NCBI GenBank assembly: GCA_033439765.1
Contig: JAULSN010000007.1
Span: 434,001-498,000, forward strand
Length of the DNA stretch: 64,000 nucleotides
From: Lasiosphaeria ovina
Lineage: Eukaryota; Ascomycota; Sordariomycetes; Sordariales; Lasiosphaeriaceae
Reading direction: 5' to 3'
Below are positions 47,936 to 59,947 of this stretch, piece by piece. The position numbers were made by a program, and so were the translations under genes. Each line of letters starts with the position of its first letter. The stretch's first letter is position 1. The notes beneath the pieces are model-generated. The model searched no databases. It had not been told where the DNA came from and worked only from the letters and a program-made list of their open reading frames with translations.

Positions 47936-48777
47936 TCAACACAGACTTTCATCATAGAAAGAGGTCAGCTTCAAACTTGATATGTGACTACTTCTTTCTA
48001 CTACTGCCTGTCTGACTTCACGCAGGGGTCATACATTGCGACAAACGGGGTTTGAGCGAGATTCGTAGGGGAATTGAGACCTATCAACGTCAAGTCACGC
48101 ACATGCCAGCGCCTTGAGGTTGGCGGTCGGGCATGCCACCGCAGCAGCCGACTTCTAGCGGGTGGGGGAAAGCGGTTGTGGGAAAGAACAAGGTGAGAAT
48201 TCGATCTTGCTGAAAAGTCTCCTCATGATGGAGACGTCTCTTCTCACCAGTGTTGTTTCACCTTTGGATGTTCGATTCAGCCGAGTTTTAATATGTAGGA
48301 TGATTTAAGATCTTTCGCTAGTAGATCTAAGATAGGTGAGTCACGTCTACTCTGGTTGCGACCAGAAGAACCAACCCACATGTCCTGTATCACTATGACC
48401 CTTCCTCATCTTTCGTTATGCCTGCGTCATCTATTCAACAGATTGACCGGTCCGTTCTACGCAGATCAAAAGTCCCCCCTCCGTTAACCATGGGCTTTCT
48501 ACGAACTAGTACAATATTAGACATAATGGAATGACATTTTGTTTAGATCAAGCTCTTTAGAAGCTCGTGATCTCGCTTCTCGGAATCTTCATCCGAGGGG
48601 CGAGTCTCCTATGCAGTCCTCTACGCATGAATAACAATCGTGTTCTTCTTGTGTGAGTTGAGCGACTCCGCGCGCCAGTGGATGTTTTCGAACGCCATAC
48701 CCGACGCGATTACCAAAGTCAACTATATGTTAGAAGTAACGCAGGACGTCTTTTCCTGATCCAATTACATGCGTTAC
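47936..48777. other. Gap, no gene recognised
   Basis: A block at 48543-48600 (TTTAGATCAAGCTCTTTAGA to CTTCATCC) recurs in diverged form at 49129-49187. The lost 5' exon of the maltase gene was not found here. Confidence 0.4.
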
Positions 48778-48998
48778 TGTTGGAATCACCAGGGCACCGG
48801 TACTGGAAACAACAGGCGCGCTACGCGCTATAAGCTGGTGGTTCAAGTGATGGATTCGTTGTTTGTTCTTAGATCTTGTTGCCCTGAGCAGGCGGCCGTA
48901 GGCCGATATATATATCCTGCTCTGCGCCACCACAGCCACTGGGTGGCTGGGTCGCAGAGCCGCAGGCTCCCTGGACTGACATGCGCGTCATTCCAACT
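48778..48998. mobile_element. Solo LTR with GTTAC target duplication
   Basis: The 221-bp segment starts TGTTGGAATC and ends ATTCCAACT, where the last base would be A in a perfect LTR. GTTAC flanks both sides (48773-48777 and 48999-49003). A diverged copy starts at 22493. No internal sequence is present, so it is a solo LTR left by recombination. Confidence 0.7.
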
Positions 48999-49889
48999 GT
49001 TACATATGCCCGCTGGCCTCCAACTTTATGATGGCGTTTACGCGGCGCGTAAAGTCACACGATATGAATCATCACGGCGTAAAGCTATACGACGTGAATC
49101 ATCATCATAGTGTAAGATAATCGTATTTAGATTAAGCTCTTGGGAGGCTCGTCTCGTGATTTCGCTTCTCGAAATCTTCATCCAGGCGGGGCCGTCGTCT
49201 TGGTCTCGTATTTGCTGGCCACCTGAAGCATTTCGCGGCGGTTCCATGTTCGCGCTGCGAGGAATCCGTAACATCCAATCAATTTGCATCTTCCCCGGAT
49301 ACATACCACTTCTTATACACCAACGCCATACTGCAGAATCACCAGCCTGCCGTCAGTTGTGCCATCCTGATGTATTATTCCGTGGCACAGGCTGCCGCAC
49401 GCTTTGATCTTCTCACATCCCTTTGCGATGCATACAGCCGTCATACCGGGAACCCTCAGGAGGTGGAGGAACTTCCAAGTCCATACAAACTCGCAAGTCG
49501 GACTTGGGCGGTGTTGGAGAACTGTTTAGTTAGCTGGGGTGAAGTAACGTGTACTCGACGGGAGGTGCTCGGCAGGGAGCCAAGAGTCGTCTTGCTGCAA
49601 TTTTCCAGCGAGAAGGTGTGGGGCGGACGTCACCTTCACAACTGGGCACTTCTAATGAGCACCTGAGGTGACATACACCTGTGGACCCTGTAAGACTCCC
49701 TGTCTGCGACTAATGGTATAGTAAACAGTCTCTCGAACGACTCCTTCACAGCATCGTAATCCCTGACTGCGCTACGGCCAAATTGGCCCCCCACCCACCC
49801 ACCCCCAATCAGTCTGACCTTTGAGCTCTTCCGTGCCTCACTGACAATGTGTGCCTTCTAAGACCATAGGCACTTGAGAAGCTAATATT
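48999..49889. other. Gap with short repeats
   Basis: Two short near-direct copies of CGTAAAG followed by TGAATCATCA lie at 49044-49105. Open frames at 49370-49666 and elsewhere are unrecognised. Confidence 0.35.
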
Positions 49890-50095
49890 ACAAGTCTCGC
49901 ACAGCGGTGTTTTCCAAACGTCAATTCGTGCCATCGTTTGTGCTTTGTCAAGTCGGAGCGTCTGTGGAAGTTTCTTGCACATCTACCGCACTGGTGCCGA
50001 TATTGTTTTATTTGGGGTTCGTGGGCTTTGTTATACCGCTTAAGGTTAGAGCCTCTAGAGAATTCTTTCTTGCAATATTGCACCGGTACAATGGT
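49890..50095 (-). pseudogene. C2H2 zinc-finger fragment
   Basis: The minus strand reads YCKKEFSRGSNLKRYNKAHE and CGRCARNFHRRSDLTKHKRW, then H. Finger 2 keeps all ligands (C-x2-C-x12-H-x3-H). Finger 1 has lost its first Cys, and its first His is Tyr (RYNKAH), a CAT-to-TAT change. Only about 65 residues of sense remain with no clear start or stop, so this is a fragment of a C2H2 transcription factor. Confidence 0.6.
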
Positions 50096-50858
50096 ACGTA
50101 TGGAAGCTGTAGGACAGAGAGAGGCCCTGTCATGGGCGAGGACGGCTCTGAGTGCGACTCTATGGAGGACAGCTCCGCTGTGGAGCCAGATGACGGCTCT
50201 AGGAAGGCTGAGGACAGCTCTAGGAAGGCAAAGGGTCCTGTTGTAAAGGACGGCTCTGCTCAAATCCCCCCCCCCCTCTCAAACCTTAGATCGCCGCCTT
50301 CGAACCCCACTTCGACCATGTTGCTCTCTTTTCAGAACCTCGTACCCTTCAGGATCCTACCAATAATCTCGAGTCTCTTGAACCTCTGCCTTTTGACGTT
50401 TTATAAGGTAATGAGGCAATCTGGCTTGACCAGCTAGTGGAAGTATTGGCCGAACTTGGCTGTGGTTTCGCTGTTTGGCTAATTATGGCCCGGTCTTAGC
50501 TATTGTGTTTGGCTGTTGCGTTTGGCTGTTGCGTTTGGCTGTGTCTTCATTCTGTTTTGGCTCTAGTTTAGCTGTGGTTCTGGTTTGGTTGTGGTTTGGC
50601 TGTGGTTTAGCTGGGTTTGGTTATTAGCTATTAGGGTCGGTTTCGCTATAGTTGGCTATATATGCCTACCCATCTCCCAAAGATATAAGGTACCCTATTA
50701 CTAGTTTAATATAGTAGTTCCTACTTTATTACCTCTTGAAAATAGAGTTAATAGATATTAAAAGTACTACAGATAAGTAAAGTATAACACTAATACTTAT
50801 TAAAATTACGGGTGTGGGGGGCTCGGGCTCATCGAATGAGCAACCGCCAAGATATCAT
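50096..50858. other. Gap, AT-rich toward the right
   Basis: Tandem-like TGGCTGTGGTTTGGCT-type units lie at about 50455-50640, followed by AT-rich sequence with many TA dinucleotides. No gene was recognised; it is the 3' flank of the regulator. Confidence 0.4.
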
Positions 50859-52700
50859 TTAAGTTACAAGGAAGTCTTTCTCAGTGAACTCCAGAAACAG
50901 AAACTTGCCAGCGTGTGGCATATCGGCCTTCCAGCCGGCAAAAAGTAGCTGGTGACACCAATACATTTCCGTCTCGTACATGGGGCCGTCTTTAAGGCCT
51001 CGTAGTTGTGCATCTTGAGGCAATAATTAGCAGTCAGCAACGCTATCATATAATGAATACCTGTCTGGCAGGCAGGGGGAGTGGGCGGGGTACTGGGCCA
51101 ACCTTGACGAGAAACCTGGTCTTCAATGTCGCGCATATATTTTATTTGGTGCTCGTTGACCTTGGACCTCTCCTTGTCCGACCACTCCTCGAGGAGGGAT
51201 AGGGGCGCAGCACCGCCTGCCGCAAAGTGAAAATAGACGAGTACGGTCTTGCAAGCGTGGTAGTAGGCCTGGCTGAGGGGGCTATCGTGGTTCGACCGTG
51301 GCTCAGGCTATTAGTAGTTACGCAATTGACAAATCGGTCAGCCCCAACACGGACGAAAAGCCAATATAAACGAAAAGCTCTGCCACAATTGACAGAGGCA
51401 TGACAAGGAGGGAGGGATACACTGACATTGACGCCGAATCGCCGAGAAAAATCCATCATATGCGAGAGTACGCGCTCCGAGTTGTGCAGAACGATGAAGG
51501 ATACGAGATATATTTCATACCAGTACTCATTTTTCCTGGATAGAATCTTCTTCTTCAGAAGCCGAAGGAGGTTTTTCTTAAGGGGGACCAAAATATCCCT
51601 AATAGTAATAGCGTCGAGTTGGGTATCCATAGCCGGGGTAACGGGGATGGCGTTAACTAGAGGGTTATAGCGGCAGGGGCCGATACTATGCTTCATAGGA
51701 GGCACACCAAGCGTATCCGCTCCGCAGATGAGCCAAAACCTCTCGATCATACGTGTGACCGACCAGAACATGAGGGCGGCGGCAACCAGATTGCTCTATA
51801 CGTCCAGTTAATATTGGGTTATAGTGCCCAGAGGGACTACCTACCTTGGACTCTGTGTAGTAACGCTCGGCTTCCTCAAAGGTTCTCTTCACTATCGGGT
51901 TGCTGTCGACGAGGAGAGCCTTTGTAAACTCAGCCCTGGCCGTCATGGCATACATGCGCATGTTTCTGCGAGCTTCGTCCATGTCTGACTCTGAGATATA
52001 GTACGGCGGTAGAGGGTACTCGTGAGTGATGCCAGCGCTGTCGGTCCATACGTACGACATTGCATCATCTGGGCCGGGCTCAAATCGAGAGACTGTTACC
52101 CAGAAGCAGGTTTGATTGACGTCTTGTGTTAGGTAGACACGACGAGAAGGAGCCTCAGTTGCTGCCATGCCGCCTTCTGGCAAAAGAGGCCGTGCGCCAG
52201 GTCTAGGCCCACTCGACAATGTCCACTGGCGAGTGGTTGCCGGGTTCGCACCTTGTGAGAAACACATTAGGACTCTGCGAATGTGGGGATGGGGCAGAAA
52301 AGGGAACAAAGGCCGGGGTGGCATACCGAGTCTGAATAGCTTGATATCGACAAGCTCCACCCGGCAGCAAGGCTGTGACAACAGATTGGGCGGCAGCGTG
52401 GAACATCTTCCGCACGGTACAAACTTGTCAAAAGATTGATCACACTCAGGCAGGGGTTAGCAGACCCAGGCGCAGACAATTTGACTCTGTGCTAATTTAT
52501 CCTACACGGAGCTTCTTGTTCTGACAGGTAAGACATGCGCCGACTTGCCCGGCGAATGCAGTGCGTACCCGTGACTGCTCGTCAAGCTTGGATCGATTTG
52601 TGCCGTATGCACGGAAAACTGTTTGGAGAGCAGCCTGGGCGGTTTGTTGACGAGATGAAGCTTGAACCGATTGCCGCCGGCGGTGAGAATGGGGAGCCAA
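50859..52700 (-). CDS. Zn2Cys6 fungal transcription factor
   Basis: Exons (complement) 52506-52700, 52327-52444, 52251 down to 51845, 51795-51427, 51307-51103 and 51013-50859 join in frame to 482 residues. Introns are short; the first contains GCTAAC before its acceptor. The zinc cluster spans the first junction: ACLTCQNKKLR joined to CDQSFDKFVPCGRC, then PCC, giving C-x2-C-x6-C-x9-C-x2-C-x11-C. The middle (MFWSVTRMIERFWLICGADT, DILVPLKKNLLRLLKKKIL) and the C-terminus (HACKTVLVYFHFAAGGAAPL, YETEMYWCHQLLFAGWKADM) match the regulatory region of fungal C6 factors. It should act in the nucleus on a nearby gene; the adjoining dioxygenase is the obvious candidate target. Its 5' end overlaps the dioxygenase 3' end by 119 bp, so the start is uncertain. 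The GTTGGC donor of the last intron is weak. Confidence 0.75.
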
Positions 52701-55700
52701 GTGAACACGGGATCTCCTCCTTTTTCACCCCACCATCATCACTACCGGAGAGGTAGGCCGTCTTCCACTCCTGCTCTATGGACGGGGGGATGGCCCAGCC
52801 CTGCTGGGGGTCGCGGAAATACATCTTGACGAGGTGGCGCTTTAGGGGGACGCCGCCGTCGTCGAAGCCCTCGCGCGCGTGGAACAGCGCCATGTCGTTA
52901 ACGAGCAGGACGTCACCCGCTACGACGGGCAGCGTGATTGCGTTGCGGGCAGCGATGAACTGGACGGCGTCCGCTGCGTCACGCTGTGCCGCTGTCGGCA
53001 GTGGCACGTTGGCGCTGCGCTCCCGCTGGAAGCCCGTGACGGGGTAGCGCGAAAACCGGAACAGCACCGGTATCTTGTCGGAACCAATGACTCGCTGCAG
53101 CGGCCGCACGTGGCGAGGCGGCTGGATGGAGAGAGGTTTGAAACTGCGTTTTTTTTTCATGCACAGACATTGCACATATTTCATTAGTCAAAGTCTAGTT
53201 AATAGGTATGAGACAGTCTCTTTGGCTTGTTGCCGTGGGTAGTAGTTAGAGTGGCTGGCTTGTCTCACTTACGTATCCAGCACCCATGGCTCGGCGAGGG
53301 TGTGCAGCACTTCCGGCTTGCTCGCCGCCAGCTCATTGTACGTCTGCCAGATGCTGCTCAGTACAGTCCGACCGCCAATCGGCGACATATCCAGGTAGTA
53401 GAATGCCATGATCTCGCAGTTGTCTGTGTGGAACGACTTCAAAACAGAGCCGCGGGGGGGTTTGTGTGGGTTCAATTAGCCGGTGGTCCATCCATCTTCG
53501 ACATATGGGGGAGGGGACAAAATATACCAGAGGAACATTACTGAAGGCCGGGGCCGTGGCATTTGGGTTTTTCTTTCCGGCCTGCACGTTCACTATGTGG
53601 GCTAGCAGTGTTTTCCGAGTTTCCTATGTTAGAAACTGTGTGGATGGTATATATAGGATGCATTGGCTAACTAACTCTAGGAGGGGGAACCTCCCGCACT
53701 AAATGTGTGGGCGAGAACCCGTGCGGGGGCAACTGGCCCATACGCTAGGGTAGGGCTAAACTCCGCAACACACCCCCTTCGGCCACACTCATAAGTGAAG
53801 CTATTCGGAGATGTCTATACTATATAAACAATAGCAAAAGCCATGTGGTGTAAAATGGGGGGGTTCTCAACTAGTCTATAAATGAGCTCTGCTCATTCTT
53901 TCTTAATACCAGGGGACCCTTCGGGACTCCATTCCCAACATCTTGACGAATTTAATATGCAAATCCAGTGCAAGGGGCTTAGTGAAACCGTCCGCAGGCA
54001 TCTCTACACCTAGGATCTTTTCCAGCCTTATTTCCTTCTTCGCCACCACGTTAATAATCCATTTATAACGTATATCGATACACCAGGTGCGTGCCTTATT
54101 AAGTAGATTCAGGATCGTAATATAGGCATTTTGGCTATCAGTGAACAAGACCAAAGGCGCTTCCTGCTTAATGCCGTATTCTCTATATAGCTTGTTGATC
54201 TAAATGGCTGACCTTCCTACCGGGGTTAAATTCATAAACTCTACTTCCGTTAAGCTTATTATAACGTAAGTTTATTTCTTTGACTTCTAGTATATAGGGC
54301 TATCTATAAGGAATACTATATATCCTCCTATTGAGTAACGTATAAGTACTTCATCTCCAAGCGAGGCATCTATATAGGTACGGAGCCCTAGGTTCTTAAC
54401 TATATTATGCATTCCTCTAAAGACTAGTCCTAAGGACTTAGTGCCCTTAAGGTAGCGAAATAGGTGCTTTAGAAGGTTGAGATGTTTCTAACTTGGTCCA
54501 GCATTAGCCTTATAGAGTCGTAAGACTATATATATAATATCTGGTCGTATTCCCGTCGATAGGTAGTTGAGAGCGCCCGTCTTCTTAATATAGTCTTTCT
54601 GCTCATTATATATAACTACCTATTCAGGCGATCCCTTTAACGGCAAATCGAACTTCGTAGGCCACGGAGTTTTAGCCGGTTTGAGGTCTTCGTAGTTAAA
54701 CTTCTTTAGTAAGGCTACGGTATATGCTTCCTATATAAGGAAGACTTCACGTTGCTCTTCATCCCTAATAATATCAAAACTAAGGAATCGCTTAACTTCG
54801 CCTAGCTCCTTTATTTTGTAATGTTTTTGAAGCTTAGCGGCGATATTATCAATAATTTCGTTTATTAGTACGGAAATGAGCACGTTATCTATATAAAGTA
54901 GGATTATAGAGCTATCGCTCTTATATTTAAAGAGGCAGGTATCTACCTCGAAAGGTATATAGCCTAAGGACTTTATAACTAGCGTTATCGTGAGGTACTA
55001 GTATAGAGGACTTCTTCTTAGACTATATAAGGCTTTCTTAAGAAGCTAGTATTTACCTTTCCCTCTCTCTAAGCCGGTTGGTTATTATACGTAGTACATA
55101 TGACCTGGAGGGATATTAGTATTGAGGAATGCTACGTCGTAGTTGTACTACTTATATCGTAGGTTCCGGACTACTATGACTATTATAAAGGTTTTTACTA
55201 AGACGCTATTCATAACTACTACGTAAACGTCTTGACCATTCCAGCCCTCGGTCTCGAAGTTACTATATATAACCTAACGAGCTCTCGGTAATATCTTTCT
55301 AGTATTCGGGTCTAGTTTCTCATTATAGACCTATTTTCCTAGTAAAATAGTCTACCCTTCGGGTATATTAATAAGTACGTAGACTTCCTTATCCAAGATC
55401 TTTTAGTCCTACTACTTTATAGTAGGTAGCTAGTAGGACTCGTAGTTAGTAACTCGCCGTACCTCCTTATAGTTCTTTAGGAGCTTGGTAGATATAGTAT
55501 AAAGCTTATACTCAACTTTTATTACTAAGAGGGTATAATCTATAGCTACCTTTATCTTTGGGTATATATATTAATATTAGAAAAAGCTGGTATTAACTTA
55601 TAGACCTTAGTAATTAAGGCCCGGAATCGGTTTTCCATCGGTATATATACCGGGCGGTACGTTAGTCCTGCCTAAGCGCCTCACCCCCTCAAATCGAACC

Positions 55701-58700
55701 TTCTTCTACTTATTTGCCTTCTCTTTCTTAGCTTTAGGGTCTTGTATTCGTAGGGCTTTAGTCGTACGGGAGTAATCGTAGGGGGTAGGATCTTCGCTTA
55801 GTAGATCTAGGTAATCTTCGGTATCTTGGAATTCGTTACCCGATTCCTCGGTCGGCTCGGTATGTAATACGTAAGGGTATCGCTCAGATATATACGGCTC
55901 AGGTTCTTCCGAATATTCGTTGGTCGGCTCGGGCGTCGCTTTAGGTATTAGGGCTTCCTTACGCGCGGGCCTTCCTCTCTTCTTTTTCGGGGTTATTAAA
56001 GTGGTGATCGGTATAGTGATTTGGGTAGTGGCTTTCGGAGCCGGGCTAAGAGTACTACCGTTGATCGGTAGGTCGAAGCGAACCTTTATAGGCGGGGTAA
56101 AATTTTTAGCCTTATCGATAGTAGTATTATTAAATATAGCCTCATATTCTATATCCTTTTCTACTTCGCCTAGTCTAGCGCCTTCTTCTTCGTTGAATTT
56201 GACTACGCTAACCCTTATAACTATATTATTTTCTGGATTATAGATCTAATAGATCTTTCCGTATATATTATTGTAGCCGACCAACCTTCCAACCCGGGTG
56301 CGGGGTTCCAGCTTATTACCCTATATTCTCCAGCTCGGCTTTATATAGTAGTATGCCGGGTAGTAGAAGCTTCTTAGGTGCCGAATATACGGCTTACGGG
56401 CTTCTTCGGGAAGGCCAATAGCTATACTAAAGACTTTATACGGGCTTAACTCGCTAGTATTTGCTGAAGTTGGTAGTAAGTTGGTGATCCTTATAACGCT
56501 CTCTATAACGAACGGCTATAGCTACTCCGGTATTCTATATTTAATTATTAGAGTCCTTATTCGCTTAGTAATAACCCTAATCATCCGTTTAATCTTTCTA
56601 TTTATGAACGGCGACTCTATTATTATTATATAGACCTATATACCTTCGGTTTTAGCCCAGGACTTGAGTTTGGAGTTCTTATACTCGTTGGTATTAAGGC
56701 CGAATTCCGAACCTCCATCAAGACCTATTATCTTGACTTTCCTTTCGGTCTACCGTACTAGGAACGTGTATAGCTCTAGGATCTATTAGTATATATGGCC
56801 TTTTTCTTTTATAAATCGTATCCATATATAGCCTGAATAAATATCGATAAATAGGACTACCTACTTATAACCTAAGTGGCCGGGATTAGCGTATAATATA
56901 TCGTCAACCCGGATTATATTAACTAGGCTATAAATAGCTTCTTTTATTACCTTTCCTAGCTTATCGGTCTTCTTTCCTCTTATATATATATCGTAGAAGT
57001 AGTCCCTCCACTTTCTACGGAGCTGAATTCTAGCTTCTTCGTATGCCCTTATAACGATACTACGCGAGGCGTATATAAGGCGCCTATATATAACTAGGTA
57101 GTTAATTAAGGTAAGAATCGCTAGTTATAGGGTATATACGGCTTTATCGAAGTCATCGGGGGTTATACTCGGAATAATAGGTATATTCCTATATATTATA
57201 TACTAAATCCTCCTTCCGGTAATATTATGGATTATATTATTCTGGTTTATTCGCTATATTACCTTTGCTAATTATAGTATAATAATACTAATTAGATTCG
57301 CCGGGGATTTAGGGTAATAACAAGCTAGTAATAGTCTTATACGTATATTATCTCCCTTATCGGTTATAGCGTTAATCTCTACTACTCTAGTATAGTAGGT
57401 TGAGCCTATTAATCCGGAGGAGTATATATAGTAGATAGGTTCAGGTAGGGGATAAAGCTCTAAGAACTATTTAAGATAGTTAAAGCTTATAGTAGAAGTA
57501 CCTATATTAAAGATAATATAGTCCTTCGTCAAAATCTCTACCTTAAGAGCCTATTAGACTTTAGTACTTATTAGTATTAAGCCGAGTACTAGGGGCTCGC
57601 GATAAAATCCGACTATTCGTTATACGTATCTTTAACGCGTACGCGGCGGGCCCGTAGCTAACTTGTTACGGGTAGTCGAACTTCTTAAGGTATAACTTAT
57701 AGCTCTATAGCCGTATTACGTAAGGATTCGGGGGGTATAATATTAGTTCGATACGGCTCTACTTAAGGCTCTTCGGGTAAAGTCCAGGTAGGCTACTAAG
57801 CCTTATTTAGGTCGATCCGAAGTATGAAAAAGTTAGGTATAAATAATAAGCTAAAACTAGTCTACGTTAAGGGATTCGTAAGGCCTAAGCCGTTATATAC
57901 TACTATAGCCGTAGTCGCTCCTTATTTCTTCTTTAGCTCTTCGGCTTCCCTCTTCTTAGGCCAGGAGTTAGGAGCCTTACTCGGATTATACTACTAGTAG
58001 TTAGACTTATCCTTCGGGGTATAATAACCGTAGGACTTATACTCCTAGGTTTCTATAATTTAGCTTAAGCACTTATCATAGGGCTTCCTTACCTTCCTAC
58101 CTTTAGTATCCTTAAGCTCTTTGACTTTTATATCTACTTCCTTATTAACCTTACTGAACTTTAGTACTACTTCCTCGCTTATAGCTATCTCTTCAAGTTC
58201 TTAATTCAACTTCTCCTAGGTTAATATCTTTTCTTTTAGTCCATTTACCTAGAAGAGGAAGCGGTCGGGGTAGGTCTTCTTAAGCTTTACGACTAGGAGG
58301 TTGGTATAGTATACCTCCGTAACTCCCGCCTTAAGTTCCTCGATCTTCTTATATAGGTATCGAATTCGGGTTAGGAAGTCTTACATTTTTCCGAAGGTAG
58401 TGCGATCAATTGTTGAGTATTCAATAATATAGTCCATTACGGCTTCCTGCGTAACGCGAGGAAGGACCTTCTTAATAAGGTCGTATATAACTTTCGGGTT
58501 TTACTCTCTTAGATCCCAACCGCGGGCGATTAGTCTCTCGTATATAGCCGGCGAGAGGCTATTACTAATCATCGCTGAGATGACTACTCGATTCACTCGC
58601 CACTCTTTCTTTTCTACTATACTTGCAGGTTTATCGATTACTTGAAGGATGTAGTTTTGTAAGTCGTAGATATTGAGGTAGCCCTAGAGAGAGCTGTCCC

Positions 58701-59947
58701 ACTGAACTAGGTTCTTCTCCCCTATTAACTGGGTAACGTCGGTACGGATGAGCCGATGTACGTCTTCCATATCGAATTTGGTGATACCTTCAATAGGTAT
58801 CTATTAGGCTGGGGTTGGTTGAAGTCTTCGTACAGCCTGGTTGGTTACGCGTGGCTAAGAAAAGACTTGGTGGGTTGTCGGTTCTTCTATCGAGGGATGG
58901 ACCAAAGAAACCGGTGCCTGTCAATCGCTCTAGTTGATCAACGGGAATGCCCTCAATTTTCGCTACCGTCGGCTTCCGACAGGTTGAGGGTGGTATGCCT
59001 AGGAAGTCGCTCGACTTCCTTAGTGCTGTTGGCTGGCTTGCGGTCTTCCTGACCTGCGCGCGCTCGCCTTGGTATTAGGTAGATCAATCAACTCAACTAA
59101 TCTCCTTCTCGTGCGCTCTCGAATACAAAGAACGGCTTGGGGATGGCTTCAATTGGAAGCGAAAAAGGGCGTCATAACCTGTGTGGATGGTATATATAGG
59201 ATGCATTGGCTAACTAACTCTAGGAGGGGGAACCTCCCGCACTAAATGTGTGGGCGAGAACCCGTGCGGGGGCAACTGGCCCATGCGCTAGGGTAGGGCT
59301 AAACCCCGCAACAGAAACAGAAGGAGGAGGCTTGCTCGTGAGACGACGGGACAGCTAGCTAGCTTACCGACAACGCCCTTCCCAGCCACGTCGACAGACC
59401 CCCGCTGTGGGCAGATGTGGGCAGTCACCCCGGCGTACATGATCATCTTCTGCCTAGGCGTGTACTTAGTCGGATCGAGTCCATGAATTATCTGGAAGCC
59501 AACTCCTCGGTACAGCTGATCGGAAAGCTTGCGCAGACGCAGAGAGAACTCGGTTGGCAACTCGAAAGTGGAACTAGTGAGCTCCGCAAGGTTCTCGCCG
59601 TGTTTCTCTTTTTGTCGCGCAGTGGTTAGAGTAGAATTAGACTATACGCCCCTCACATAGGCGCGTGGCGCAGTATGAACCTGGACTGATAGAGTGGAAA
59701 CAGTTTGTCCCTAATACTTACTTTCGAATGCAAACACTGCAGCATCAATTGCTGTAATCTCGTCACCACCCAGATCAACCTTCCACTCCCGCACCCTGGT
59801 TTGGATATCTGAGCCCTTCCATACGAGTGGCGATTGGATTATTTCCGGGAACCCTGGCGGAACTTCTGAGACGCTTCGCTCCCTGGTGCGCTCCCTGTCC
59901 CAGAAACGCTCAGTGTCGAGTTTTGACGGGATATAAGACGAACTCAT
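52582..59947 (-). CDS. TauD/TfdA-type Fe(II)/2-oxoglutarate dioxygenase with a retrotransposon in intron 2
   Basis: Exons (complement) 59722-59947, 59368-59607, 53528-53601, 53273-53436 and 52582-53143 join in frame to 421 residues with GT/AG junctions. The fold shows in exon 2 (GVGFQIIHGLDPTKYTPRQK, AGVTAHICPQRGS) and exon 3 (AHIVNVQAGKK, FSNVPL). The iron site is HTD in SFHTDNCEIMAFYYLD (exon 4) and the distal His in NDMALFHAREGF. The 2-oxoglutarate Arg is probably in RHLVKMYFRDP (exon 5). Relatives oxidise small carboxylates, sulfonates or secondary metabolites; the substrate is unknown. Intron 2 would be 84 nt without the 5.7-kb Copia insertion. The CTAAC branch site and acceptor remain after the element, so splicing is conceivable. 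The last 50 residues are not family-like and overlap the regulator gene. Confidence 0.75.
53637..53770 (-). repeat. 3' LTR of the Copia element
   Basis: On the + strand it runs TGTGTGGATGG to CCGCAACA, next to target copy GAAAC at 53632-53636. Confidence 0.95.
53903..58770 (-). pseudogene. Copia gag-pol polyprotein, multiply nonsense-mutated
   Basis: The minus strand starts MEDVHRLIRTDVTQLIGEKN at 58770 with a gag (UBN2-like) region including VISAMISNSLSPAIYERLIA. Integrase follows near 56650-56900 (VVLFIDIYSGYIW, IIGLDGGSEFG). Reverse transcriptase lies near 54880, where the YVDD box reads YIDNVLIS, and RNase H at 53903-54154 (VLFTDSQNA, then MPADGFTKPL). The order gag, integrase, RT, RNase H is that of Ty1/copia. 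The interior is very rich in TA and carries many TAG/TAA codons; the Asp-to-Asn change in the RT box also fits RIP. It encodes no functional protein. Confidence 0.9.
59180..59313 (-). repeat. 5' LTR of the Copia element
   Basis: It is identical to the 3' LTR except for two transitions near its right end and is followed by target copy GAAAC at 59314-59318. Confidence 0.95.

Larger units (their letters stand above)
53637..59313 (-). mobile_element. Copia LTR retrotransposon, RIP-degraded
   Basis: The 134-bp LTRs (53637-53770 and 59180-59313) differ by two transitions. Target duplication is GAAAC on both sides (53632-53636, 59314-59318). Read on the minus strand, the element has a primer site GGTTATGACGCCC next to the 5' LTR (compare GGTTATGAGCC at 6339) and a polypurine GAAGGGGGTG before the 3' LTR. 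It is 5,677 bp. It lies inside intron 2 of the dioxygenase gene, in the same transcriptional direction. Confidence 0.95.
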
